A stretch of DNA of 64,000 nucleotides from Candidatus Lindowbacteria bacterium RIFCSPLOWO2_12_FULL_62_27 (GCA_001784175.1 MFPR01000004.1:443731-507730); one strand, 5' to 3'; positions 1 to 9,215 are shown, counted from the stretch's first letter. A program made the numbers and translations. The notes: generated by a model from the letters alone, not told the origin.

Positions 1-896
1 TGGAGATTCTGAACGGAAGCCTCGGCTACTATAAAACGGGGACGGCGCGGTATCCGATCGTGCCCGGCCATGAACTCAGCGGCCGGATCGTGAGCGTCGG
101 CCCGAACGTTCAGCATCTTCAAGAGGGGGACCGGGTGGTGGTCGAGTGCATTCAGAGCTGCGGCCACTGCGAGGAATGCCGGCGGTCGAACTGGATCGGC
201 TGTCCGGACCGCGCCGAACTCGGTGTCATCCGCCGAAACGGCGGATATTCAAAATACGTGGTGGTGCCCGGCCGGTTCGTCCATCGGTTGCCGCCGGAAA
301 CAGACCTCCGCGCCGCGTGCCTCTGCGAGCCGCTGGCGGTGGCGCTGAAAGGTCTTCGGAGGCTTTCGCGATGCTGGCCGGCGGAACCGGCTGTGAAACG
401 GTGCGCGGTGATAGGCGCGGGTCCTCTGGGCCATCTCTGCGCCCGCGTTCTGGCGCACCGGGGCCACGCCGTCACGGCCTTTGATCGCGATCCGCAGCGC
501 CTGGCCTGTTTCGCAGGGTCGCCCGTCCACCTTTCGGAGAACCTCGACGGCCTGCGCGGATTCGACGCCGTGATCGAGGCGACGGGAAATCCCGACGCGC
601 TGGACCGGGTTCTGCGTTCGAGTTCCGCGGGATCAACCGTGCTCCTCCTGGGACTTCCTTACGCCGGCCGCGAATTCAATTTCGAGCAGGTGGTCGCCTA
701 CGACAAAACGGTCGTCGGGTCGGTGGGCAGCGGCGCCGAGGATTTCAGGGAAGCGATCGATCTGGCGGGTCACCTGGACCTTGCGCCCTTTCTAACATCT
801 GTCCTGCCGCTGTCGCGGTTCAGGGAAGCCTGGGAGAATTTCAAGTCGCCGAGGCGCCTCAAAGTTCTTCTGGAGGTCAACCCGGACGTTGACTGA
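1..896 (+). CDS. Zinc-dependent medium-chain dehydrogenase (5' truncated)
   Basis: The reading frame is open from base 3, so the start and the first catalytic-zinc cysteine lie before the window. The visible part has the GHE motif of the catalytic zinc site (PGHELSG), a four-cysteine structural zinc lobe (CGHCEEC then a fourth Cys in NWIGC), and a Rossmann GAGPLG motif for NAD(P) at about residue 138 of the visible part. This is the alcohol/sorbitol dehydrogenase superfamily. The stop overlaps the TTG start of the following glycosyltransferase by 8 bases, so it is probably co-transcribed with the glycan genes and may oxidise a sugar or polyol precursor. The substrate cannot be read from the sequence. 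Confidence 0.85.
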   Translation, partial: EILNGSLGYYKTGTARYPIVPGHELSGRIVSVGPNVQHLQEGDRVVVECIQSCGHCEECRRSNWIGCPDRAELGVIRRNGGYSKYVVVPGRFVHRLPPETDLRAACLCEPLAVALKGLRRLSRCWPAEPAVKRCAVIGAGPLGHLCARVLAHRGHAVTAFDRDPQRLACFAGSPVHLSENLDGLRGFDAVIEATGNPDALDRVLRSSSAGSTVLLLGLPYAGREFNFEQVVAYDKTVVGSVGSGAEDFREAIDLAGHLDLAPFLTSVLPLSRFREAWENFKSPRRLKVLLEVNPDVD

Positions 897-1839
897 TTTC
901 GAGCGTTCCGGACCGCCGCTGGTCAGCGTCATTCTCTGCGTTTACAACGGCGAGCGATATCTGCGGGAAGCCATCGACTGCGCGCTCCATCAAACCTATC
1001 CCGCCGTCGAGGTGGTCGTGGTGGATGACGGATCCACCGACGGCACGGACGCGATCTGCCGATCGTACGGCGACCGCATCCGTCATCTCCCTGAGAGGCA
1101 TCTGGGTCTTGCCGGGGCCCGTAATCTCGCGATTCGCAGCGCCCGCGGCCGGTACGTCGCGATCCTCGATCACGATGACCACTGGCATCCGGAGAAATTG
1201 ACCAGGCAAGTCCGGCTCTTTTTCAACCGGCCAAAGCTCGGGCTCGTGTACTCAAATTACCTCCAGATCAATCCTGCGGCGCAAGTGATGGAGGAGAAGA
1301 GCGCGGCGGAGCGCGGGATGCGGCGCGGGCGCGTGCTGCCCGAACTCTATGAGCGGAATTTCATCGGCAACACCACCGTGGTCATTCCGAAGCCGGTGCT
1401 GGCGGAGGTCGGGCTGTTTGACGAAAGACTCTGTTATTCCCTCGATTGGGATCTGTGGCTTCGCATCTGTCACCAACATCCGATCGACTATGTGGACGAA
1501 GCGCTCGCCTCCTGGCGCTGGCGGCCGAACTACGCCGAGGACCATCACGAAATCATGTTGAGAGAGGCTTACCAGATCGTTTCAACGCGCCAGCCGCGAC
1601 TGGCCGACCGGCTGACGGACGCGCAGAACCAATCGGTGGAGAACCGGCTCGCGAGGATCAGTTTTTCACTGGGCCGCCTCTACGGGCGCGCCGGTCGGGT
1701 TCCAACGGCAATCGAATGGATTCAAAGGTCGATCCGTCACGAGATTTTCACGCCGGAACAGCCGCGTGCGCTCAAATCCCTCGAAGACTTGACTGCGCTT
1801 GCAGCCGCTTCAAGTCCTCCGGGGCGCGATGGAATCTGA
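889..1839 (+). CDS. Glycosyltransferase family 2
   Basis: This is a GT-A fold family 2 transferase, expected to move a sugar from a nucleotide donor on the cytoplasmic face of the inner membrane. The N-terminus has the typical VSVILCVYNG strand, the nucleotide-binding VVVDDGSTDG segment near residue 45, and a DxD-like LDHDD metal site near residue 90. A C-terminal helical region follows the catalytic domain. The start is a TTG at 889 overlapping the previous stop; no other in-frame start gives a complete N-terminal strand. It overlaps the next GT2 gene by 11 bases (1829-1839). Acceptor and donor are unknown. Confidence 0.85.
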   Translation: MTDFERSGPPLVSVILCVYNGERYLREAIDCALHQTYPAVEVVVVDDGSTDGTDAICRSYGDRIRHLPERHLGLAGARNLAIRSARGRYVAILDHDDHWHPEKLTRQVRLFFNRPKLGLVYSNYLQINPAAQVMEEKSAAERGMRRGRVLPELYERNFIGNTTVVIPKPVLAEVGLFDERLCYSLDWDLWLRICHQHPIDYVDEALASWRWRPNYAEDHHEIMLREAYQIVSTRQPRLADRLTDAQNQSVENRLARISFSLGRLYGRAGRVPTAIEWIQRSIRHEIFTPEQPRALKSLEDLTALAAASSPPGRDGI

Positions 1840-2827
1840 CGCCGCCGCTCCGGATCTCAGCATTTCGATTCTCACGTGGAATACCCGCGCCTGCCTGAAA
1901 GCGTGTCTGGACTCGATCCGCCGCCACACGCATGAGATCCGGTATGAAATCATCGTCGTCGACAACGGCTCCACGGACGGCGCGTTTGAGATGCTCAAGC
2001 AGGAGTACCCAGGGGTGCGCGCGATCCGGCATGAGGAGAATCTGGGATTCACCGCCGGCAACAACGTCGCCCTGCGCGCGGCGCGCGGCCGATACATCCT
2101 GCTGCTCAACAGCGATACCGTTGTCCGCGAAGGGTGTCTGGACCTCTGGATCCGCCTCATGGAGGGCGATCCGGCGGTGGGCGTGTCCGCGCCGAAGATG
2201 TTTTACCCGGACGGACGGCTGTACCTTTCGATCCATCCGCGTTTTCCGGATCCGCTGTGCTGTCTGTCGGAGCGATCCATCCTGACGGAACTCTGCCCGC
2301 GTTCCGGATGGGTTGAACATTTCCGCCGCCGGTACTTTTACACGGCCGAATCCGACTATGCCTCCGACCGCGACATCGCGTGGGGGATCGGCGCCGCGCT
2401 CATGCTGAGGCGCGCCGCGGTGGAGGCGACGGGGCTGTTGGACGTGGGATTTTTCGCGTTCTTCGAGGAAATCGACTACTGCCTGCGGGCGCGGGCGGCC
2501 GGCTGGAGGCTCCGATATTACCATCAGCCGGAAGTGATCCACATTTCCGCCGGAAGCCTCCGGCAGGACTATGACCGCATCACGCACATCTGGCATGCCA
2601 GCCGGTTTTACTTTTACCGGAAACATTTTTCGGCGCCGGCCATGTTCGCGCTCAAGGCCCTGACGGCCACCGGGATTGTGATCCGGCTGATCAAACTGCT
2701 GTTTCGAATCCGATGGGTGTCGACCGCAGGGTCAGAGTGGCGCGGCACGTTCAAAACGTACGTCCGCATTCTCCTCATGAGCGTGTTGTACCCCCTCTTT
2801 GGACCCCGCGGGAAATCCAAATCCTGA
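1829..2827 (+). CDS. Glycosyltransferase family 2, rhamnosyltransferase (WbbL)-like
   Basis: The protein begins with the GT2 strand LSISILTWNT, has DNGSTDG near residue 40, the DxD-type metal site LLNSDTVV near residue 95, and the acidic catalytic segment FEEIDYCLRARAAGW near residue 215, an arrangement typical of WbbL-type rhamnosyltransferases. ATG at 1829 (MESDAA) is chosen because it overlaps the previous gene in the usual way of this locus; an upstream TTG at 1799 is less likely. Its last 96 bases are antisense to the end of the P1 gene on the minus strand. Specificity is not determinable. Confidence 0.83.
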   Translation: MESDAAAPDLSISILTWNTRACLKACLDSIRRHTHEIRYEIIVVDNGSTDGAFEMLKQEYPGVRAIRHEENLGFTAGNNVALRAARGRYILLLNSDTVVREGCLDLWIRLMEGDPAVGVSAPKMFYPDGRLYLSIHPRFPDPLCCLSERSILTELCPRSGWVEHFRRRYFYTAESDYASDRDIAWGIGAALMLRRAAVEATGLLDVGFFAFFEEIDYCLRARAAGWRLRYYHQPEVIHISAGSLRQDYDRITHIWHASRFYFYRKHFSAPAMFALKALTATGIVIRLIKLLFRIRWVSTAGSEWRGTFKTYVRILLMSVLYPLFGPRGKSKS

Positions 2828-4840
2828 GACAATCGCAGCCTCGCCCCAGCGCCCCGCATACTTTGAACTGGCGGACGCCAACGCCTCATCACGGGATTTC
2901 CCCTCCTTGAATTTCTCCAGCAAGCCCTCCAGGTACTCGGCGATCCGGACGGCCGCGCGGCCGTCCTGAAAGGGGTCCTCTTGGGACATGGTGGGGAAGA
3001 TCCTGCCGAAGTCCGGCTGGGCGGACGGATCCCGGCGATACTGGTCAAGGGCCTTCCAGAGGTCCTCCCACGTTTCGTAAACGACCCGCGGGGACCATCG
3101 ATATTCCGGCCGGTCATGCACACTTTCAAGATCGAGATAGACGGTCCTGCATCCGGAAAGAATGGCCTCCATGGCCGCCGTGCCGGTAAAAAGAAATCCG
3201 ACCGTCACGTCCGCCGCCTGCGCCGCCTCGGTCGGCAATAGATCCGTGACCACCGTCCCCTCATCCAGAAACAGGCACCGCCCCGTCGCCCGGGCCTGAT
3301 CCGCCAGCGACCGGATGTTCGGCAGGCGCTGAAACAGGGTCCGCGGGTATCCCGGTTTGATGATGAGCCCCAGCGCCGGGTCCTCCATCACCGCGGTCAG
3401 AAACTTCCGGTAGAGGTCCTCCGTTCGGCGGTTCGAGATGGGAAAGAGACGGTTGGCCCATGAGTTCTCATCGAAAAAACAGACGACAAACTTCGCGCCT
3501 GCACTCATGAGCCGTTCCCGGTGCTGTCGGGATCTGTCCCTGACCAGCGGGAAGGCCTGGTCGGTGATGTATCCGCAAAACACCAGCCGGCCAACAACCG
3601 ATTCCATGCCGCGCAGGACATCCAGATAATACGGGCCAAACGCGAAATAGACATCCCGGCATACCGCAAGCAGGATGGCCGCGAAATTATGGACCGAAAA
3701 CTGGTATCCGACCGTGACGCCGCCCGTGGATTTAACGGCCAGATGAAAGGGGATGGTGTCAATACTGAAGTCGTCGATGTCCACATGAATTTTCACACCA
3801 TATCGCTCCACAAACTCCACCCATCGGGCATAATGGCGCACGAAATCGATAAACTGGTCCAGATAAAAACCGGAGACAGGCTTCCCTCGCGCAAGCGACC
3901 TGATCACAAGCCCCGCGATGCGGACATTCCATTTCAGAATCATGAGCGCGCTCCGCGGACCCGGACGGTGGATCGGAACGCGGCAGTCCCGGCGGGCCCG
4001 TGGAGAAAGGGCAACAAATTCCATGTTCTCCGCCATCATGGATTCGACCATGTCCGCCGTCACCGGATGATCCGATCGGTTGAAACAAATCATCACGCGG
4101 GAGCGGGGAACCACCGGCGGGATCGCCCAGAAAAAATCGCTTCGAATGGATGGATCGAAGGAAACGCGCTTGCCGTTGAAATTGGCCGCAAGAATCGGTC
4201 CCGCGGGCCGACCCTTACCGCCCGGCGCGCGGCGCGCCACCAGCCCCCGGACGGAAAGGACGGGCCAAATGAATCGAGCGAGAATACGCGTCCACCGGCG
4301 CAGCGCGTGCACGGGGTGGGCATAGGTTTCAACGTGCACGCCCTGCCGGCCGGCCGCACGCGCCAGTTCCCGCGAGAAAAAGTGAGACAGCAAAAAGACG
4401 TTGGCGTGCGTCTCCATCGCAGGTTGAGTCCGTGCGTGCGCGGCGATGGCGTGGATGAACGCGTTGTATGTCATCAGCGTCGGTTGGATTTTCTTTTTCA
4501 GGTGCAAATGGATTTCAGGTTTTCCGAATCGGTCGGAAAAATAACCTGTTAGAACGTCCCTCGAAAACGAGGTCTTTGCAATCTCGGTGCACAATTCCGA
4601 CAAGTCTGATCCAAAAACCGTTTCAAAGAGGCCACGCCCTGTCTCCGACCTCAGATCTCCGAGGAAGAACTCCATCGGCCGGACGGGCATGGTTCGAAGA
4701 AAAAGAGCGTGAAGCATCGGGAAATACAGCCGACAGAAGCGCGGCCGGTCGAAGTAGTATACGCCTGCGCACAACTTGCGCCGACGGATGATCCAAAAGA
4801 CGGCGGAGAGGTTCAGTTCGTCAACGTAGAAGACCTGCAT
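2732..4840 (-). CDS. Large putative surface-carbohydrate transferase P1 (paralogue of P2)
   Basis: A 702-residue protein without recognised cysteine or DxD motifs. It aligns along its whole length with P2 at 20352-22484: both start with YVDELN, share F-DPS-RSDFFW near residue 230, F-DFVRHYA near 340, ITDQAF near 450, KPGYP-TLF-RLP near 520, a GTAAME-LSG segment near 590 and SQ-DPFQDGRAA near 660. The GTAAME segment resembles the donor-binding part of GT-B enzymes, so a glycosyltransferase or polymer-processing role is inferred. Overall size and context recall the large Leptospira surface carbohydrate biosynthesis proteins. Compared with P2 it runs about 25-30 residues past the homologous end, overlapping the convergent GT2 gene by 96 bases. 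It is divergent from a WbqC gene. Confidence 0.7.
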   Translation of the reverse strand: MQVFYVDELNLSAVFWIIRRRKLCAGVYYFDRPRFCRLYFPMLHALFLRTMPVRPMEFFLGDLRSETGRGLFETVFGSDLSELCTEIAKTSFSRDVLTGYFSDRFGKPEIHLHLKKKIQPTLMTYNAFIHAIAAHARTQPAMETHANVFLLSHFFSRELARAAGRQGVHVETYAHPVHALRRWTRILARFIWPVLSVRGLVARRAPGGKGRPAGPILAANFNGKRVSFDPSIRSDFFWAIPPVVPRSRVMICFNRSDHPVTADMVESMMAENMEFVALSPRARRDCRVPIHRPGPRSALMILKWNVRIAGLVIRSLARGKPVSGFYLDQFIDFVRHYARWVEFVERYGVKIHVDIDDFSIDTIPFHLAVKSTGGVTVGYQFSVHNFAAILLAVCRDVYFAFGPYYLDVLRGMESVVGRLVFCGYITDQAFPLVRDRSRQHRERLMSAGAKFVVCFFDENSWANRLFPISNRRTEDLYRKFLTAVMEDPALGLIIKPGYPRTLFQRLPNIRSLADQARATGRCLFLDEGTVVTDLLPTEAAQAADVTVGFLFTGTAAMEAILSGCRTVYLDLESVHDRPEYRWSPRVVYETWEDLWKALDQYRRDPSAQPDFGRIFPTMSQEDPFQDGRAAVRIAEYLEGLLEKFKEGKSRDEALASASSKYAGRWGEAAIVSGFGFPAGSKEGVQHAHEENADVRFERAAPL

Positions 4841-4846
4841 GGCAGA

Positions 4847-4874
4847 AGAGTAGCTCCCGTCGCACCGGAGTCAA
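4847..4874 (-). promoter_or_regulatory. Promoter for P1 gene
   Basis: On the minus strand TTGACT (4869-4874) and TACTCT (4847-4852) are separated by 16 bases. Only six bases lie between the -10 hexamer and the ATG at 4840, leaving no room for a Shine-Dalgarno sequence, so the transcript would be leaderless or nearly so. Confidence 0.5.
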
Positions 4875-4907
4875 TCCTTATTCCGTCTCATCATCATCGC
4901 CGTCCCA

Positions 4908-4936
4908 TTGACTACCTCTTTCGCCTGTGCTTCCAT
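4908..4936 (+). promoter_or_regulatory. Promoter for first wbqC gene
   Basis: TTGACT (4908-4913) and TTCCAT (4931-4936) are 17 bases apart. The ATG at 4943 begins six bases after the -10 element. The segment TTCGCCTGTGCTTCCAT is closely matched upstream of the second wbqC (23601-23618), which supports a shared functional element. Confidence 0.5.
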
Positions 4937-4942
4937 TCGCGC

Positions 4943-5788
4943 ATGCGTGCCGCGTCGAATCTCGTCTGTCCGTCGCCTGTTCTGCAGGATCAGCGATTAT
5001 GGCCGGGGCGGAACGGATCTTTCGGGCGTGGGTTGATTCCCACCGCCGCACCGACCGTCGGCATCATGCAGCCCACTTATTTCCCATGGGCGGGGTATTT
5101 CGACATCATGGATCAGAGCGATATCTTCGTGCTGCTGGATTCCGTGCAGTTCACCGCCCGCAGTTGGCAGCAGCGGAACCGGATCAAAACTCCAACCGGC
5201 CCCCGCTGGCTCACCGTGCCGGTCCTGTCGAAGGGCCGGCGATACCAGAACATCCCGGATGTGCGCATCGATCCCGCATCGGATTTCGGGCGGCGGCATC
5301 TGGAAACCATCCGTCACTGTTACCGCCGGGCGCCCTTCTTCAAGGATTACTTCGGGAATATTGCCGCCATCCTTGCCCGGCCGCACGAGCGCCTGGTAGA
5401 CTTGAATGTGGAGATCATCGAATGGATCCGGCAGAGGCTCGGGATCCGCGCCCAATTGGTGCGTAGTTCAACGCTCGGGATCGAATCCCACAATGTGCAA
5501 CTGCTCGTGGACATCTGCAAGGCCGTCCATGGGAGCCGCTATCTTTCGACGCCCGGCTCGCATGTTTACATTGATAAGAACAATCTCTTTCCGGACCAAG
5601 GCATCGAACTCGTGTATCACGCCTTTTCGCCCCCGACGTACCGGCAGCTTCACGGAGGGTTCACCCCCCGGCTCTCCATTCTGGATCTGCTGATGAACGA
5701 GGGTCCCGTGAGTGCGGCCCTGATCCGGTCGGGGAGACGTCCTTCACGTATGGCGGAAGAAATTCACTCGACGCTCATCCTCGATTAA
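4943..5788 (+). CDS. WbqC-like family protein (copy 1)
   Basis: The family signature is clear: IMQPTYFPWAGYFDIM near residue 42, then the D-VQF--R-W-QRN-IKT segment near 60, WLTVPV near 80, and the conserved C-terminal half ending in the SILDLLMNEGP element. WbqC-like proteins occur in O-antigen and glycopeptide loci; their biochemical role is not settled. ATG 4943 is chosen because it sits six bases from a promoter-like -10, as in copy 2; this leaves about 41 residues before the domain, so TTG 5033 or ATG 5066 remain possible starts. It is divergent from P1 and followed by the spiro-SPASM-like gene. Confidence 0.8.
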   Translation: MRAASNLVCPSPVLQDQRLWPGRNGSFGRGLIPTAAPTVGIMQPTYFPWAGYFDIMDQSDIFVLLDSVQFTARSWQQRNRIKTPTGPRWLTVPVLSKGRRYQNIPDVRIDPASDFGRRHLETIRHCYRRAPFFKDYFGNIAAILARPHERLVDLNVEIIEWIRQRLGIRAQLVRSSTLGIESHNVQLLVDICKAVHGSRYLSTPGSHVYIDKNNLFPDQGIELVYHAFSPPTYRQLHGGFTPRLSILDLLMNEGPVSAALIRSGRRPSRMAEEIHSTLILD

Positions 5789-5859
5789 TCCATGCCCGTC
5801 GTCATCCGCGCGCCGCGCCGTGGACGGCCTGTATCCCCGCACATTAGATCGGCGCGCTC

Positions 5860-7581
5860 ATGACCGCCTCCGTCAGCCTGGTGATTCCGGCCTGCGATCC
5901 GAAATGGTTCGAGGCGGTCGGAGACGAGCATCTGTTTGCAGCCGCTGTGAAAAAGGCGAAATCCTGTGAAGCAATCGGGCCCCTTTACGCGGCCGTCCTG
6001 CTGGAAACCCGGCGTGAGTTGGATGCGCGGATGCAACAGATCTCGGCGCCCATCACGCCGATCGTTCTGGATCATCGCCCGAACCTGAGACCTCGGACCG
6101 CCGTGCACTTTTTAAAACGCGCACTCCAGTCCACCGATACCGAATGGGTGGCCACCCTGCCGCCGCCCGAGGCGAATTTTTTTGATGTCGATACGTTCAA
6201 CTACATGTACCGGAAGGCGCTTGAACACCGGCCCCAACTTCTGATGAACTGGCCATGGCCGGGATGGAGAATTGTCCTCATGCATCGATCGATGTTGCCC
6301 CGGCTGGAGGAATGGGAAACGCTTCTGCAGAAGCCCCACGACTGCACGCTGTGGATGCTGAAAATTTTCAACTCGCTCGGAAACAAATTTATGATGCTCC
6401 ATGACGAGTATTACGTGGACTACCGGAAGCGGAAAAAAAGGCCGTTCAACAACAATCATCCCTATTTCTGGGGCGTCGGGGAGAGCACGATCGAAGCCTA
6501 TCGGACGCTCACGGGAACGCTGAAGCGCCGGCTTTCAGAGTTGGACGTGGAAACCGTGTCCGAGTGCCTGGAAACCTGCGATGTCCTCGCAGGCGCCAAC
6601 CCCTCCTCGATCTGGGTTGAGATTTCTTCCGTGAACGACGCGCCGCCCGTTTACTTTGATCCTCGTCAAGCTCCGGCGAGGGCTCAGGACCCGCCGTACA
6701 TGCCGATGGCCGTTTTTGAACGAATCCTGTCTCTGGCCGGAGAAGATCCGGCCATGTGCCGGAATCTGCATCTGAGCGGCATCGGAGAGCCCCTGCAGCA
6801 TCCCGAATATCCGGGCATCCTGCAACGTCTTCATGCCGTCTACGAACGCGACGGATTCGCGGGTGTCCATTGCTATACCGATGGCCGGCACCTGACGGAG
6901 GCCGTGGCCCGCGAACTGGTCCGGGGGGCCGTCGAGTCGGTCATGATCTCGCTGGACGCCGTGGATGAATCCAATTATCGGAAAGTCCGGCCCAAAGGCG
7001 ATTACGCGGCCATTCGGCGGAACATCGATCGACTTTTGGACTTCAAGCGGTCCAAACCCGGCCATCCGCTGTTGAACGGCCCAAGCCCGATCATCGCGCT
7101 CACCACCACGCTCGTTGCCGAACTGGAAGATCACATCGATGCGTTCATGTCGGCCTACACGACCGGCGAGGCATTCTTAAAGAAGTACGGCAGGTCGCTG
7201 ACTCATGATCAGTGGGCGGAGGCCGACCTGGCCTATTACCGCGAGGGCCACGGGGTGGAACATCTGGTGATTGCAGGCGCCTCGACCTATGCCGGCCAAA
7301 ATCCGGACCATCGGCGGATCAATTACACGCCGTTCAAGCGATTGCCCTGCCGGAGGCTCCTCAAAACCCTTTTCATCAAAGCCAGTGGAGACATTGTTCC
7401 CTGTGACCGCGTTCTCAGTCCAACGCCCCAAACGGTGGTCGCGAACGTCATGGAAATCAGATCGCTCAAAGATGCTTGGGACCGGCTGGCGGGGGCCCGG
7501 CAGGCGCATCGCGACGGACGATACGAGAGAGCCATCAGCCTTTGTGTTCCATGCGAGGACTGGTTTTATCCAGTCGACTGA
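5860..7581 (+). CDS. Spiro-SPASM-like protein: nucleotidyltransferase-like N-terminus plus radical SAM-like/SPASM region without the CxxxCxxC motif
   Basis: The N-terminal third (SLVIPACDP onward) resembles an SpsF/CMP-sugar-transferase fold. From about residue 245 the pattern is that of a radical SAM/SPASM protein: LSGIGEPLQHPEY near 305 (the GxGEP motif) and a C-terminal SPASM segment with cysteines at LPCRRL (about 496), DIVPCDR (about 514) and LCVPCEDW (about 563). The place where CxxxCxxC should be reads VEISSVNDAPPVYFD and has no cysteine, so the SAM-cleaving cluster is absent. This matches the arrangement described for spiro-SPASM proteins of spirochaetes. It probably binds one auxiliary cluster. 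Its end overlaps the convergent methyltransferase gene by 16 bases. Function is unknown. Confidence 0.65.
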   Translation: MTASVSLVIPACDPKWFEAVGDEHLFAAAVKKAKSCEAIGPLYAAVLLETRRELDARMQQISAPITPIVLDHRPNLRPRTAVHFLKRALQSTDTEWVATLPPPEANFFDVDTFNYMYRKALEHRPQLLMNWPWPGWRIVLMHRSMLPRLEEWETLLQKPHDCTLWMLKIFNSLGNKFMMLHDEYYVDYRKRKKRPFNNNHPYFWGVGESTIEAYRTLTGTLKRRLSELDVETVSECLETCDVLAGANPSSIWVEISSVNDAPPVYFDPRQAPARAQDPPYMPMAVFERILSLAGEDPAMCRNLHLSGIGEPLQHPEYPGILQRLHAVYERDGFAGVHCYTDGRHLTEAVARELVRGAVESVMISLDAVDESNYRKVRPKGDYAAIRRNIDRLLDFKRSKPGHPLLNGPSPIIALTTTLVAELEDHIDAFMSAYTTGEAFLKKYGRSLTHDQWAEADLAYYREGHGVEHLVIAGASTYAGQNPDHRRINYTPFKRLPCRRLLKTLFIKASGDIVPCDRVLSPTPQTVVANVMEIRSLKDAWDRLAGARQAHRDGRYERAISLCVPCEDWFYPVD

Positions 7582-8237
7582 GCGCCTTCCTGGAAACAGT
7601 TCTTTCTTGGTGTATGAGGTGTCCGATAAACGTACACGCTGAATTCAAACGGCATCACGCCCGCGCGGACTTCGTAGTCGTGCCGAAGCACGACACAGGG
7701 GCTCAATGTCTCCTTGCAATAGGAAAAAACGCGGCCCGGGTCCACATACCATAGGTCCGGCGAGAAGTGATCGACGTAGGTCGAGAGCAAATTGAACGCC
7801 AGAACGCGTCGGACGCCGGGGAAAACCCTGCCGCACACTCGCGTGAAGAATTCCCAGTTGGCCGTCCGCCGGTTGTTAAACACTCCGCTGATGCAGGCGA
7901 CATCACAGGGCGCCGCCAGGCCCTCCTCGGCAACGTCACGGACTTCGAAGGTCGCTTCCGGATATTTGCGCCGGGCATGCGCGATGACGCCGGGAACGAC
8001 GTCATAGCCCGTGTAGGCCCCTCGAAAATCGGCGGCCCGCAAAAAGGCGTACAACTGTCCCGGCCCGCAGCCGACATCCGCCACGACAGACTGGCGCATG
8101 TCGATCACTTCGGACAAAATCTTGAACCGGCTGTACTGGGACTCCCGGCTTGCCCATTGCGACGCCTCGGGGGCATCGCCATACTGTTCGAACAGGCGGG
8201 CGTAATGGTCCCGGATCAGACAGGTGTCGGTGTTCAT
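7566..8237 (-). CDS. Class I SAM-dependent methyltransferase
   Basis: A 223-residue protein with motif I VVADVGCGPGQLYAF near residue 50, an acidic second strand (YTGYDVVPG) and a later strand VACISGVFNN, the core of a Rossmann-type SAM methyltransferase. Its ATG overlaps the stop of the upstream methyltransferase (ATGA at 8234-8237), so the two form an operon. A sugar or lipid O- or C-methylation in glycan assembly is likely from context; the substrate is not visible. Confidence 0.78.
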   Translation of the reverse strand: MNTDTCLIRDHYARLFEQYGDAPEASQWASRESQYSRFKILSEVIDMRQSVVADVGCGPGQLYAFLRAADFRGAYTGYDVVPGVIAHARRKYPEATFEVRDVAEEGLAAPCDVACISGVFNNRRTANWEFFTRVCGRVFPGVRRVLAFNLLSTYVDHFSPDLWYVDPGRVFSYCKETLSPCVVLRHDYEVRAGVMPFEFSVYVYRTPHTPRKNCFQEGAQSTG

Positions 8238-9073
8238 GAATGACCCGGGATTGTGTAAAGCACGTTAAAGCGGCACCCGAAATAGGGATTCCGCTCATGC
8301 ACGTCACAAATCTGCGTCGTCAAGCCATGCTCCTCGCCAAAACGAAGGAATTCCTCCCTGCAGAAAAAATAACATCCAACCTTCGGCTCAATGCCCCACA
8401 CGGCTCTCTTGTACCAGAGAAGGATCCGCCTGAATAGACTTGATTTCACCTGCGGGCGCCGGGCCGGGCCGTAGCGACGGTCCAAGTCCTCGGCGACGGC
8501 CGCAAGGCGACGGCCGAAGGATTCGGTCATGGACCGGTCGTTGATCCCGCCGATCAGCATCTTTCCACCGGGCCGGGTCACCCGCATCATCTCGCTCATG
8601 ATCTGCCGCACAATTCTGAAAGCCGGGACGTTCGTAAGGACGTCATAACAAAGAACCCGGTCGAAATGGCGGGCTGGAAAATCCAGACGGGCGGCGTCCA
8701 TCACCTGAAACTCCGCGCCCGCCAGCCGGCGGGACCGCGCCAGGCCAACGGCGGCCCTCGACACATCGATCCCTGAATAGGACCCGACGTGGCGCGACAG
8801 CCCCGCCGTCAACAGGCCGGCCGCGCATCCAACTTCAAGCATGGCGTGACTCGGGGACAGTTCCAGCTGCCGGCGGATCGATTCGATCACATCGTCCAGA
8901 AAATCCTGCCGGCCCCACACCCGCACATCCTTCCCGCTGACATGGCAAAGATCTTCAACGCTTGGTGGAACCGAAATGCCAATCGCCCGCAGATCATAAA
9001 ACGCCGTCAACGACCCCAGCCATCTCATCGCTGCGCGCTGACTGTGCCACGCAACCGGTGGAATTTCAACCAC
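8234..9073 (-). CDS. Class I SAM-dependent methyltransferase (start uncertain)
   Basis: The SAM-binding core is MLEVGCAAGLLTAGL, followed by YSGIDVSRAAVGLAR, the acidic MDAARLDFPARHFDRVLCYDVL and the RVTRPGGKMLIGG strand, which are motifs I to post-III of UbiE/Coq5-like methyltransferases. About 75 residues precede the domain. GTG 9073 is used here; TTG 9127, TTG 9199 and ATG 9028 are alternatives, and the two upstream ones would run further into the divergent promoter region shared with the GSCFA gene. It is coupled to the next methyltransferase by an ATGA overlap. Methylation of a glycan building block is inferred from context. Confidence 0.72.
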   Translation of the reverse strand: MVEIPPVAWHSQRAAMRWLGSLTAFYDLRAIGISVPPSVEDLCHVSGKDVRVWGRQDFLDDVIESIRRQLELSPSHAMLEVGCAAGLLTAGLSRHVGSYSGIDVSRAAVGLARSRRLAGAEFQVMDAARLDFPARHFDRVLCYDVLTNVPAFRIVRQIMSEMMRVTRPGGKMLIGGINDRSMTESFGRRLAAVAEDLDRRYGPARRPQVKSSLFRRILLWYKRAVWGIEPKVGCYFFCREEFLRFGEEHGLTTQICDVHERNPYFGCRFNVLYTIPGHS

Positions 9074-9215
9074 ACGAGAGTAGACGGGATTGTCCGGAAA
9101 TGGTAAAGACGGGCCGCCGATGAGCAACGGGTTCGCAGATGCAGGGCGTCGTGGCCAGAACAGTGTGAAAACTGCCGCGATCCGCAGACCAGCCGACAAG
9201 GGAGCGCGCAGACGG

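Noticed and set aside
4987-4995. GGATCAGCG as a further repeat copy within the wbqC N-terminal extension
   Set aside because: Only the left nine bases match; no hairpin arms follow, so chance cannot be excluded.
9100-9123. Seven-codon frame ending ATGA at a possible GSCFA start (9120)
   Set aside because: The upstream hexamers are poor and ATG 9216 is an equally good start, so it is only noted as a weak parallel to the SDR case.
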